A program made the position numbers and the translations under genes. A DNA stretch of 64,000 bases from Pseudeuparius sepicola (Eukaryota > Arthropoda > Insecta > Coleoptera > Anthribidae): contig OY987298.1 of NCBI GenBank assembly GCA_963920635.1, positions 144,806,257-144,870,256 of the forward strand. Direction: 5' to 3'. Below the pieces are notes generated by a model, which had not been told where the DNA came from, did not search any database, and was given only the letters and a program-made list of their open reading frames with translations. Below, in pieces: positions 35,512-45,495 of the stretch; position 1 is the first letter of the stretch; each line of letters starts with the position of its first letter.

Positions 35512-36564
35512 ATGGGTAAAAAACGTAGGAGAGACCGTTCCAGAAGCTCATCGTCCACAGATTCTCTGGAAAGACGAATTCGACGCATCGTTGCGGACTC
35601 CATTAAAGAAAATCTACCGAGGAGGTCACATAGTTCACGTCATAGTCATAGCGGCAGCTATCGGTCGCAAACATATAGCAGTAAAGCAGCCAGTAGATCC
35701 AGATCAAAAACCTCCAGAGGGGCATACACCTCTGCAGACTCTCCACCTCCTAATAACAGAAGGGACCTATCTACTGGGAGGGAGACACATAGTCCCCTTA
35801 AAGACAGTGTACCTTACTCTAATAACAGGGAGTCCACTGTCGCTCAAATCCACCAAACAGGGTTACTGCGAACACATAGTCCAGACATACCCTCAAGGGC
35901 ACATAGCCCTCTTACCATCAATGTGGAGAATAATCTTCCAACTGAAAAGGAACCTGCTCTAGAACCAGAGCTCCTACAATCCCTCGGGGAGGACCCAAAT
36001 TCCAAAAAAGCAGTGCATGGCCTGTTGCATCCCGCAGTGGCGTCTAGATGGAACCATGTTCTCTCAGCAGGTTTGGATAAAATAGTTTCGCAAGAGCTCA
36101 TAGAAAAATATCCAGCTCCGGGAAATTGTCCAGTGCTAAAAACTCCTGCCTTAAATCCGGAAGTATCCCTTCTCCTCAAAGACATAGCCTCAAAAAAGGA
36201 AAAGAGGCTATTCTGCCTCCAACAGTCGACTGGCGCAGGCATCACTGCTGTCGGGTCTGCACTGAATATGGTGTTAACCACAGATATACCAAGCAATACA
36301 AAGAACAACTTGGTAAATCTCCTTGGAGATGCCGGTAGGCTTCTCTCGAGCAGTCACTACCTGACTTCAATGGAAAGGCGCTCCAACCTCAGCCCCTTCC
36401 TCTCTAAATTAGCGAGAGAGACAGCCTTCAACAACCCCGTAGGCGAATTACTCCTAGGCCCTGACTTTGGAGAAAAGTACAAAAACAACAAAATGCTAGA
36501 AAAATCAAGCGAAGACTTGAAGCACAGAATAGCCACCATAACAGAAGCCGCCTTACGTATATAA
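35512..36564 (+). CDS. DIRS ORF1 (gag-like), 3'-disrupted
   Basis: 350 codons from the ATG at 35512 (the open frame extends 5' into the terminal repeat, but this ATG has a good AAATATGGG context). The N terminus is arginine/serine-rich (KKRRRDRSRSSSST), with many RS and HS dipeptides over residues 1-130. A compact region follows (LLHPAVASRWNHVLSAGLDK and later LLGDAGRLLSSSHY) typical of the DIRS gag-like protein, which probably packages RNA. The natural C-terminal part appears to lie at 41399-41614, beyond the insert, so the protein ends prematurely at EAALRI. Confidence 0.8.
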   Translation: MGKKRRRDRSRSSSSTDSLERRIRRIVADSIKENLPRRSHSSRHSHSGSYRSQTYSSKAASRSRSKTSRGAYTSADSPPPNNRRDLSTGRETHSPLKDSVPYSNNRESTVAQIHQTGLLRTHSPDIPSRAHSPLTINVENNLPTEKEPALEPELLQSLGEDPNSKKAVHGLLHPAVASRWNHVLSAGLDKIVSQELIEKYPAPGNCPVLKTPALNPEVSLLLKDIASKKEKRLFCLQQSTGAGITAVGSALNMVLTTDIPSNTKNNLVNLLGDAGRLLSSSHYLTSMERRSNLSPFLSKLARETAFNNPVGELLLGPDFGEKYKNNKMLEKSSEDLKHRIATITEAALRI

Positions 36565-38000
36565 AATAGTAGGAACGCAAAGGAGACTCGCCTTGAAAAT
36601 CGAGTCTCAACAGGAGTGGGGGTCGGCAGTAGTTCAGGCTATTGCCTAATAGATGGCGCTCGGTTCAACGTTCGTTTTCATGGAGTACGGAGTGGGGACG
36701 GTGTGGGAATATGGAGGGTTGCCAAACTTACTGCTTTATGATTAATACCAGGATTTTATATTAACTCACGGGAACCTCGGGCAATAACTTTGTGATTTAA
36801 CAAATTCAGCGAGATGAAATAATGGCACACAATCGTATTTAAATGTAATCATCCTCATTTAATACAACATATTATTTATGTTATATACATATTTATAGAG
36901 TCTCGTAAAAATAGTTGCAAAATTTGGTAGTAATTGGTCGTTTCTCACTGTATGACAGTAAAAGAAACCGGCAAGACAGCAAATTAATCGCTCGTTTGTG
37001 TTGTTTGAAGTGGATTGAAAACTGTGGTAATGGCACGCAGTTTTTGTAAATGAATAATATATTATTAGTCAAAGGTGTACCCACATTTATCATAGGATAA
37101 TCATTATTTAATACAATTATTATTAGTGAAGGTGCCGGTATAGGTCTAGATTTTGGTATAGGTACACCCAATATTTATCACATGATAATGAGCACAAAAA
37201 CAGGTAGATTAAGGATTACAAGTTTGTTCAGCGAATGTTCTGGCACACTACGCCCTACGTCATAACTCCCGTCCTTGTCTGACTCGTGAATTGTAAATCG
37301 TGAGGATTCACACATGTTCGTGCGGGGGAAGAGTGACTATTGGAGTTACTATTATTTCAGCTTTATGCCATTTGCGGCTCGGAAAAATATAGAAGATTAT
37401 AAAGTCTTTAAATACTTCCACATCATCACGTGAGTGTGTGTATGTGAGGCATTGACTTTTTTAAATTTGGTACACATTATATTCTTAAAATAGGAATGAA
37501 ATGGATAAAAATTGAGGGTTTATTAGTTGTTTTTTTAATTCAGTTGTTTTTAGCCAACAAAATTTTAAAATAGCAATTTTAACAATATTTTGAAGTGACT
37601 GAGAATATTTTCAAGAGAACTAAAGTTAAAAAAAACATTAAATTAACCGTTATAATTTTAGAATTTGTTAAATCATTGGAATGTATTATTATTACCTACC
37701 TAATGATTAAAAAAAGTAAAAGTCATGTTTCCATTGGCAATGGTTTTTTTCTTTTTATTGGCAACAATGATTTTCCTGTTTAATATATTTCAGTTTGCGT
37801 GTGCGTGTTTCACGGATAACTTTCGGATGGGCTGAGATATCGAATTCAAATTTAGTATCTTGCCTACACGGTTTGGATTGCTTTTGGGCGAAACCACTCC
37901 ACGGAAAGGGGTGGAATCTGGCCAAAGTAGTTTTCAGCGAACAAAATTTGTTCATTTGTAGAGAGTATTTTTGACTATAAAAAACGGGTTTGTTGAGAGA

Positions 38001-38900
38001 CCGTGTAATGTGGTGAATTTAAGAATAGATAATTTGAGAAAAAAATGTCAATACTGCCAATATGCCTGTTTCAATTTGCTTTAGCATTTGTGCATAAGCA
38101 TGTAAGATAATAGGTATTGTATGTAAAAATATACAGGATAAGTCATTTCTATCCTCCGACCCGACAATAGATATGTGGTATACGATAGTATTTTTGAAAA
38201 TAAATGGTTTCTTGTATAACGTCTTCTCCAGAAAGGCCTCGTTTCCACGTTACAGGGTGTTAAAGTTTTTCTAAAAAATTATTGTTTTATTTTATAATTT
38301 CTAAACCAGAAAATGTATTTTAACCAAATTTGGTAGGTGTACCTGGAGAGATTTCCATATCATGAGGTAAGGTAACTACCTTATGCGACCAGTAGTGGAG
38401 ACACGGATAATCGACTGACTAAATAAAAAAATAATTAGTTGGCAATTTCACCGTGTAACGTGGTGAATTTGAGAATAGATAATTTGAGAAAAAAATGTCA
38501 ATACTGCCAATATGCCGGATTCAATATCCTTTAGCATTTGTGCATAAGCATGTAAGATAATAGGTATTGTATGTAAAAATATACAGGATAAGTCATTTCT
38601 ATCCTCCGACCCGACAATAGATATGTGGTATACGATAGTATTTTTGAAAATAAATGGTTTCTTGTATAACGTTTTCTCCAGAAAGGCCTCGTTTCCACGT
38701 TACAGGGTGTTAAAGTTTTTCTAAAAAATTATTGTTTTATTTTATAATTTCTAAACCAGAAAATGTATTTTAACCAAATTTGGTAGGTGTACCTGGAGAG
38801 ATTTCCATATCATGAGGTAAGGTAACTACCTTATGCGACCAGTAGTGGAGACACGGATAATCGACTGACTAAATAAAAAAATAATTAGTTGGCAATTTCA
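38001..38900 (+). repeat. Two-copy tandem duplication, 450-bp unit
   Basis: Units 38001-38450 and 38451-38900 begin CCGTGTAA(T/C)GTGGTGAATT and end TAGTTGGCAATTTCA. They are nearly identical and exactly 450 bp apart. Each unit contains TTACAGGGTGTTAAAG. A diverged inverted copy of the unit's second half lies at about 38990-39180, so the unit itself probably came from a foldback element. Confidence 0.9.
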
Positions 38901-39718
38901 AGGGAATTAAGTTTGCCGCGAAACAGTAAATGTCTCGAAACAAAAATTAGTTTAGGTACAATTAAGTATTCTAAAGAAAAACGCAAAAAATTACACATTA
39001 CCTTACTATTTTTTTAAATTTAGTGAGTCGATCACCCGTATGCATGAGGGACTCAGCCTTGCGTCATAATATGGAAATGTATCCAGATATACTCTGTACC
39101 AAATTTGGTTAAAATACCTTTTACTGGTTTAGAAATTATGAAATAAAATATTTTAAATATTTAACTTAGAAAACTTTTTAAACTTTCTTATGCAACAAAC
39201 TATCTATACGTGTGTTTTATGGTCTATCTGAATTTAAATTTTTAGACTCCAAAAAGATGGGTCTTGCTGTTCTAAATAATTCTTTATATTATACTTTTAC
39301 AATTAATGGTGAATTGCAATATTTCACACAAATCAATATTGTTCAGGGCTCCACCGTGATTGCATCCCTGATTTTTGTCTCCATCGAATTATTTTCTAAA
39401 TGATCAAAATCCGTCCATATTTCGCGAAATAGTAGTCAAAATAAAACAAATGGCACACCCTGTACAAATTTTGCATTTGTTATGGTAGCGGAATATTATA
39501 TTGAGTCTTTACTCAATAATATGCTTGTATCTTGTATCACACAGCACACCACACCTGATTGTATAAGTATACCTACTTAGGTTCAAATCACATGTTCGAT
39601 ACCGATAATGGTAACAAAAAATATCCAAGAAAATTAATTTGCCTCATTTCAAGAACATTGTCACAATATTTAAGTAGACAGTATAGACGTCCCTGAAGAC
39701 AGCAAATACAGATACTAC

Positions 39719-40974
39719 AGTGTCTAGCGTGCCTCTAACGCCATTTTGGTAAAAAAAATCAAGCTGGCAAAAAATCAATTGTGGAAATTAGAATTTTTCT
39801 TAATTTTTGATCCCCCCGATCGACACGTACGCACCTGAGTTTTTTCGTTTCTGTGCTACTCCACTGTCTAGCATGCCTCTAACGTCATTTTGGTGAAAAA
39901 ATTAAGTTCGCGAAAAATCAATTGTGGAAATTATAATTGTTCTTAATTTTTGATCCCCCAATCGGCACGTGCGCACCTGAGTTTTTTCGTTTCTGTGCTA
40001 CTCCAGTGTCTAGCGTGCCTCTAACGTAATTTTGGTAAAAAAATTAAGTTGGCGAAAAATCAATTGTGGAAATTAGAATTTTTCTTAATTTTTTTATCCC
40101 CCCTATCGGCACGTACGCACCTGAGTTTTTTCGTTTCTGTGCTACTCCACTGTCTAGCATGCCTCTAACGTCATTTTGGTAAAAAAATTAAGTTGGCGAA
40201 AAATCAATTGTGGAAATTAGAATTTTTCTTAATTTTTTTATCCCCCCTATCGGCACGTACGCACCTGAGTTTTTTCGCTTCTGTGCTACTCCAGTGTCTA
40301 GCGTGCCTCTAACGTCATTTTGGTAAAAAAATTAAGTTGGCGAAAAATCAATTGTGGAAATTAGAATTTTTCTTAATTTTTGATCCCCCCGATCGGCACG
40401 TACGCACCTGCGTTTTTTTCGTTTCTGTGCTACTCCAGTGTCTAGCGTGCCTCTAACGTCATTTTGGTAAAAAAATTAAGCTGGGCAAAATCAATTTTGG
40501 AAATTAGAATTTTTCTTAATTTTTTTATCCCCCCGATCGGCACGTACGCACCTGAGTTTTTTCGCTTCTGTGCTACTCCAGTGTCTAGCGTGCCTCTAAC
40601 GTCATTTTGGTAAAAAAATTAAGTTGGCGAAAAATCAATTGTGGAAATTAGAATTTTTCTTAATTTTTGATCCCCCCGATCGGCACGTACGCACCTGAGT
40701 TTTTTCGTTTCTGTGCTACTCCAGTGTCTAGCGTGCCTATAACGCCATTTTGGTAAAAAAATCAAGCTGGCAAAAAATCAATTGTGGAAAATATAATTTT
40801 TCTTAATTTTTGATCCCCCGATCGGCACGTACGCACCTGAGTTTTTTCGTTTCTGTGCTACTCCACTGTCTAGCATGCCTCTAACGTCATTTTGGTAAAA
40901 AAATTAAGTTGTCGAAAAATCAATTGTGGAAATTATACCCCGATCGGCACGTACGCATCTGAGTTTTTTCGTCT
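39719..40974 (+). repeat. Satellite array, nine copies of about 143 bp
   Basis: Copies begin with A(G/C)TGTCTAGC at about 39719, 39863, 40005, 40149, 40293, 40437, 40580, 40723 and 40865. Each contains ACGTCATTTTGGTAAAAAAA, ATCAATTGTGGAAATT, a run of C before GATCGGCACGTACGCACC and TTTTTTCG(T/C)TTCTGTGCTA. The last copy has an internal deletion and stops at 40974. Copies alternate slightly (AGTG/ACTG starts, GCGTG/GCATG), hinting at higher-order amplification. Confidence 0.95.
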
Positions 40975-41398
40975 GGGGGTTTCACTACTTTGAAATATTG
41001 TGAAAACTCACATTCCTATAAAAACAAACCAAATGTTGATTCAAATCAATACAATGAATGAATTAAAAATTAATGCTTTTTGTCCCTATCTCGCTTTGCC
41101 GTGCCCGCTCAATGTCTAGAATAGGAATAATTTGAAAATTATCTTCAATATGAATACATTGCTTCAACCGTTCGCTATGATTCGACCTAGATCAAGGTTA
41201 TTAAACGAGTGTTCCAGCGTTGAGTAGATCCGGCAACACGGCTAATAGATGGGCGGGGACTGCTATCGGAACAAAATGTGCGGACGGCGGGCAAATTGCG
41301 GTGAATTTAAATACATGGGATAAGAGCCTGCCAGCGCCATCTAGTTCATACATTGTAACTATTCTTACAGGCGTAATGCTAAGGCGGCTTCTGTTACG

Positions 41399-41614
41399 GT
41401 GGCTATTCTGTGCTTGAAGCCAAAACCAATAAAACCTGCAGAACCTAGACCGACAATCACACCCAAGCCTAGGCCAGTTACAACTCAAGCAACAAGAATT
41501 TCTTTAAACTCCAGGGGCCCGTTTCGAGGGCAGAGGGACCACTCGAAACAGAAAGGGCAATTCTCTTACCAACGAGGGGAAAAACCGAATCAACAGTATC
41601 GTCCAAGGAAGTAG
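41399..41614 (+). pseudogene. C-terminal fragment of DIRS ORF1
   Basis: After the inverted junction, an open frame carries a basic, proline- and glutamine-rich tail (KPKPIKPAEPRPTITPKPRP, then FRGQRDHSKQKGQFSYQRGE) and ends at 41612-41614. It overlaps the start of the RT frame in another register, the arrangement expected for ORF1 and ORF2 of DIRS elements. No start codon of its own is implied. Confidence 0.6.
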
Positions 41615-43500
41615 CGGTAAGTGTAGCTGGGAGAATTAGACATTTTATTAAAAACTGGGAACTGGTAACCAAGAACCCACTAATCCTTAGTTGGATCCAG
41701 GGATATCGAATACCATTTATAAATAAACCTACTAATAACGGTAGGCAAAAACCCTTTTGGTCTCCCAGGACCCAAGGGAAGGGGCTCCAGTCCTGCGTAG
41801 ACATACTACTTAAACAAGGAGTAATTTCCAAAGTGGCTCCATGCCACAACCAATTCCTTTCCGCTTATTTTTTGGTGGAAAAATCCAATAAGAAACCAAG
41901 GTTTATACTTAACCTAAAGAACCTTAATACTTACATTCAACAGGTACATTTCAAAATGGAAGACTACAGGACAGCAACAAAACTCGTCCAGCAAGGTTGT
42001 TATATGACATCCATAGACCTTAAGGATGCTTACTACACTATCCCAATATATAGTAGGCACCGCAAATTCCTAAGATTCCAATTAGGAGACTGCCTGTTTG
42101 AATATAACTGTATGCCTTTTGGTATCTGCTCAGCCCCATTCACGTTTACCAAATTAATGAAACCAGTACTAGCTCATCTAAGAAAACAAGGCATCATCTG
42201 CATGTTATACCTAGATGATGTTTTGATTATAAGTAGCGATTTCGTTACATGCCAAGATAATACCCAAGTAACTATCCAGTTATTGGAGTCACTCGGGTTT
42301 ATTATTAACTACGACAAAAGCAGCCTCATACCTTGTCAAAAATGTAAGTACCTTGGGTTTATTTTTGACAGCACAAATATGACTATCGCCCCCACCCAAG
42401 AAAAAAGAATCTGCATTGCCAATATGCTAGAGAATTTATTAGTAGAAGGCTCCTGTACACTAAGACATGTAGCCCAAGTAATAGGTACCTTAGTTTCCGT
42501 ATGCCCTGCTATAAAATATGGCTGGGTATACACTAAAGCTCTAGAGCTCTTTAAGAATCAAGAACTCACCCGTCATAATAATAATTATCAAAAGAAAATC
42601 TGTATACCCCCTTCACTAAAGGCGGACATACAGTGGTGGAAACAAAAAATTAGTACAGGGTTCAACGAGATTAGATCAGACAAATACGACATGGTTCTAT
42701 ATACAGATGCTTCTAAAACAGGCTGGGGCATAGTGCATGATGATAAGAAAACATGGGGATGGTGGTCACAAGCAGATTCAAAACACCACATCAATTACTT
42801 AGAACTACTAAGTATACTGTACGGATTAAAATGCTTTGCGAAGAATTTCACTTCTATTAACATACTTATTAGAGTTGACAATACCACAGCTTTGGCATAT
42901 GTAAACCGCATGGGGGGGGGGGGGGTAAAACATAAGAAACTAGCTAACTTGGCCAAAGAAATTTGGCAGTGGTGTGAGACCCGTAATATATGGATAGTAG
43001 CATCGTATATCCCCTCCTCTCAAAATATCGCAGACAAGGCATCCCGAGCCCTTCCTACAGATACAGAGATGGAACTAACCAATTCTGCATTCTTAGAAAT
43101 CGCTAACAAATTTGGTATGCCGGAGATAGATCTATTCGCTTCCCATATTAACAATAAATGTAACAGATATATTTCTTGGTTACCAGACCCAGGGTCGTAT
43201 GCAGTCGATGCTTTTACTATCGACTGGAGGGAAGAGCATTTTTACGCATTCCCGCCTTTCTGCCTTATCTTAAGAACACTCAATAAAATAATAACAGATA
43301 AAGCAGAGGGCATTATAGTCATTCCAAAATGGGAAACACAACCATGGTATCCCATTTTTGAAAAGTTACTTATAGGCAAACCGCTAGTTTTACCTGCAAC
43401 TTCAAATTTAATTCTTAATTCCAGATCCCAAACCCAGAAGTTCATTCAACTACATCTGATAGTGGGTTTAGTATCCGGCAGGAATTACCAGTTATTGTAA
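41473..43500 (+). CDS. DIRS reverse transcriptase / RNase H
   Basis: An open frame of 675 codons from the stop at 41470-41472. No upstream ATG is obvious, so translation may depend on the overlapping ORF1. Early residues include WIQGYRIPF and LLKQGVISKVAP, typical of DIRS RT N termini. RT motifs are SIDLKDAYYTIPI, CMPFGICSAPFTF and the catalytic YLDD at 42208-42219. RNase H follows with LYTDASKTGWG, LELLSILYGL and VDNTTALAYVNRMGG, then the DIRS-specific PEIDLFASHIN...WLPDPGSYAVDAF extension. A run of 14 G at 42912-42925 encodes part of the glycines after NRM and is a slippage-prone spot. The frame is otherwise intact. Confidence 0.92.
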   Translation, partial: ASYNSSNKNFFKLQGPVSRAEGPLETERAILLPTRGKTESTVSSKEVAVSVAGRIRHFIKNWELVTKNPLILSWIQGYRIPFINKPTNNGRQKPFWSPRTQGKGLQSCVDILLKQGVISKVAPCHNQFLSAYFLVEKSNKKPRFILNLKNLNTYIQQVHFKMEDYRTATKLVQQGCYMTSIDLKDAYYTIPIYSRHRKFLRFQLGDCLFEYNCMPFGICSAPFTFTKLMKPVLAHLRKQGIICMLYLDDVLIISSDFVTCQDNTQVTIQLLESLGFIINYDKSSLIPCQKCKYLGFIFDSTNMTIAPTQEKRICIANMLENLLVEGSCTLRHVAQVIGTLVSVCPAIKYGWVYTKALELFKNQELTRHNNNYQKKICIPPSLKADIQWWKQKISTGFNEIRSDKYDMVLYTDASKTGWGIVHDDKKTWGWWSQADSKHHINYLELLSILYGLKCFAKNFTSINILIRVDNTTALAYVNRMGGGGVKHKKLANLAKEIWQWCETRNIWIVASYIPSSQNIADKASRALPTDTEMELTNSAFLEIANKFGMPEIDLFASHINNKCNRYISWLPDPGSYAVDAFTIDWREEHFYAFPPFCLILRTLNKIITDKAEGIIVIPKWETQPWYPIFEKLLIGKPLVLPATSNLILNSRSQTQKFIQLHLIVGLVSGRNYQLL

Positions 43501-43549
43501 CACATCCCAGCCCCCAAGCAGAAAAAGTTTCCTCCTTTCCTGGTACTAG

Positions 43550-44500
43550 AGAGGCTATCGCTCAGGCCCTCCTAAGGAAAGGATATCCAGCAGAAGCACT
43601 CAGTCCATTACAGAAGCGACTCAGAAGCAGTATACAACAACACTCAAAGCCTGGTGGCTGTTCTGTAATGAACAAGGTATTGACCCACTATCTGGATCCA
43701 CTAACGCAGTCTTATTATTTTTACAAAACCTCCTTTCTACTAAAAAGTCCAAGTTCGGTACCTTTAATAACCACAGGTCAGGATTAGCATTTATCCTCCC
43801 ACAGGAAGTAACCAATAATATACTTATTAAACGCTTTATGAAAGGAGTAGCAAGAATGAGACCACCCAAACCGAAGTATCAAGTAATTTGGGACCCAGGA
43901 TGTATTCTACAATTCTTGAAGGCAACCAAAGGTGATAATGCCTCTCTATCTGTGCTAGATCTATCCAAGAAAACAGCAGTATTGCTGGCACTAGCTACAG
44001 GGACCAGACTACAATCCCTTCATCTTATCAGGGTTGAAAATATAACCTTCACAGAATCAGGAGTAAGAATTCATCTACCAGACAGAATTAAGACATCGGG
44101 AACTAATAGGTACCAACCGTCTTGGGAATTACCCTGGTTTGAAAATACAGATATATGTGTAGCAAAGACTTTAATGGATTATATTGATAGAACTGCTAAC
44201 TTTAGAGACAAGACCGAGTTTCTCTTCCTGACCACCAGGCATCCCTTCAGACGTGCCACAAAGGACACAATTGGCCGCTGGATTAAAAGCATTATGGCTG
44301 CCGCAGGTATAGATACAGATATCTTCTCAGCACACTCCACGAGGCACGCTGCCACATCCTTAGCTGCACGCCAAGGAATCTCGTGGGATATAATTAGAAG
44401 ATCGGCAGGCTGGACGGAAAAGTCTGCCATATTTGCTCGTTTTTACAACAGCCCTCTTTTAGAAACTGATATCCGTTTTAGCTCCGCAATACTCAAATAA
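43550..44500 (+). CDS. DIRS tyrosine recombinase
   Basis: Open frame of 316 codons from the stop at 43547-43549; the first ATG is at 43838, but recognisable sequence (TQKQYTTTLKAWWLFCNEQG, the core-binding domain) begins well upstream. Catalytic residues are visible: R of GTRLQSL at 44006, H..R of HSTRH at 44333 and 44342, the GW segment of RSAGWTEKS, and Y of FARFYN at 44444. This enzyme integrates the circular DIRS DNA. All active-site residues are present, so this copy's recombinase could be functional. Confidence 0.92.
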   Translation, partial: RGYRSGPPKERISSRSTQSITEATQKQYTTTLKAWWLFCNEQGIDPLSGSTNAVLLFLQNLLSTKKSKFGTFNNHRSGLAFILPQEVTNNILIKRFMKGVARMRPPKPKYQVIWDPGCILQFLKATKGDNASLSVLDLSKKTAVLLALATGTRLQSLHLIRVENITFTESGVRIHLPDRIKTSGTNRYQPSWELPWFENTDICVAKTLMDYIDRTANFRDKTEFLFLTTRHPFRRATKDTIGRWIKSIMAAAGIDTDIFSAHSTRHAATSLAARQGISWDIIRRSAGWTEKSAIFARFYNSPLLETDIRFSSAILK

Positions 44501-44549
44501 ATGACAAAAACAGCTTTGATTTTTCATTTTCTAATGTATCTCTAAATAG

Positions 44550-44671
44550 CTACATAAAGTAATCCAAGTTATCTAGAGGACGATGCGCCGACATATAATT
44601 AAACGATCAAACGAACTTACCTGTGATGTTCGATCGTAATTATATGAGGCGCCTCGTCCGAATAGATCACT
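44550..44671 (-). repeat. DIRS internal complementary region
   Basis: The first half, up to about 44598 (GCGCCGACATATAA), is the complement of the left end of the element. The second half (from TTAAACGATCAAACG to GAATAGATCACT) is the complement of the right end. The two meet without a gap, representing the joined ends expected for the DIRS circle. Confidence 0.85.
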
Positions 44672-44767
44672 CCCTCCCTTAGTCCCAACCCGGGAAACCA
44701 AATCGAAATGAAAAATAAAATCCTTCCAAGGTTGACCAAGGTCAACTTTACTAACCCCACTCTAAAA

Positions 44768-44976
44768 AGAATGAGAATGATGTTGGATGCGGGTTAGCAA
44801 CAGGAGTGAGGCACGGGGTCCCACAAAGGGATCAAAATTGTCTCTTCTTCTTCAAATACTGTGGCAAGAGTGCGCAAAAGGCGACACTACATAAAGTAAT
44901 CCAAGTGATCTATTCGGACGAGGCGCCTCATATAATTACGATCGAACATCACAGGTAAGTTCGTTTGATCGTTTAA
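44768..44976 (-). repeat. DIRS right inverted terminal repeat
   Basis: Complementary to 35282-35450 over its inner 145 bp, from AAGAATGAGAATGATGTTGG to CCAAGTGATCTA. The outer end runs through GAGGCGCCTCATATAATTAC to CGTTTAA and matches the second half of the internal complementary region. Confidence 0.85.
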
Positions 44977-45080
44977 TAATACCACAGAATAGCCACCTTT
45001 ACCTTTTTTACTTGTCGGATCAGCTGTTGTTTACGATTCCGCCATTTGGAACAATAGGGTCGAACTTTTTTACGAAGGCC

Positions 45081-45495
45081 CACGATAAACTTACCCACGG
45101 AATGTCATTGCGCATCTTGTGACGCGTCAGTTACGAGTCAGAATTTATATAAATTGCTCCATTTGTCTTGTCTGCGGCATGCAGCAATCGATTTTTTGGC
45201 AAGATTATTGTCCTTGGGAAATCTATAGTACTTAATTTCCGTTCCCTTACTGTTTTTGTTATTATTTGGACAAACGCTGACTGCACATCCCAGCATTTCT
45301 GGCCTATTTTAAAGCACTGTCGAGCTGGACTGGCAGTTGTTTACACTTTTTTCTTGACACATTAAACTGTAAACTATAAAAAATCGTAAAATTCAACCGC
45401 ATTTTGAATTCGTGACTCGCAACTGACGTAGATGCGCAGATTTGCCTTGTTTTCGGATTCGTTACTGACATACCGTGGGTAATAAGTCTATCGTG
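45081..45495 (-). mobile_element. P-element-like MITE with 8-bp target duplication
   Basis: 415 bp. Ends CACGATAAACTTACCCACGG and its near-complement at 45470-45495 are flanked by CGAAGGCC (45073-45080 and 45496-45503). Eight-bp duplications, CA...TG ends and a THAP-type N terminus inside fit the P superfamily. It is related to the larger element at 57135-59968. It is inserted in the terminus of the foldback element to its right. Confidence 0.8.
45138..45296 (-). pseudogene. THAP-domain N terminus of a P-like transposase
   Basis: 52 codons from the ATG at 45296. MLGCAVSVCPNNNKNSKG gives the first two cysteines (C4, C9), KYYRFPKD the conserved RFP block, and AACRRQDKW the third cysteine (C40). 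The domain then stops before the final histidine because the element is truncated. THAP domains are C2CH zinc fingers that bind the transposon ends. The usual tryptophan before AACRR is serine. The fragment is non-functional. Confidence 0.75.

Larger units (their letters stand above)
36560..41385. other. Insert splitting DIRS ORF1, rich in tandem repeats
   Basis: About 4.8 kb of non-DIRS DNA between the two parts of ORF1. It contains a hairpin at about 36586-36604 (GAGACTCG/CGAGTCTC), an imperfect inverted repeat around 37070-37190, the 450-bp tandem duplication (38001-38900), an inverted partial copy of that unit (38990-39180) and a 143-bp satellite. No transposase, reverse transcriptase or other protein was found. 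At the junctions about 40 bp of ORF1 (36513-36552) reappears inverted at 41385-41422. Confidence 0.6.
35282..44976 (+). mobile_element. DIRS-like tyrosine-recombinase retrotransposon with a 4.8 kb insert in ORF1
   Basis: It encodes, in order, an SR-rich gag-like ORF1, RT/RNase H and a tyrosine recombinase. It has inverted terminal repeats and an internal complementary region after the last ORF, all diagnostic of DIRS elements, which replicate through a circular DNA and integrate by recombinase without target duplications. None is seen here. The element without the insert (36560-41385) would be about 4.9 kb. Long intact RT and recombinase frames suggest recent activity, while the insert in ORF1 should have inactivated this copy. 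Confidence 0.9.

Noticed and set aside
35393..35962. 189-codon frame overlapping DIRS ORF1
   Set aside because: It is out of frame with the SR-rich ORF1, which has the family-typical composition and start; this one is a shadow.
39719..40974. CRISPR array
   Set aside because: The 143-bp units are contiguous tandem copies without unique spacers, in a eukaryotic genome.
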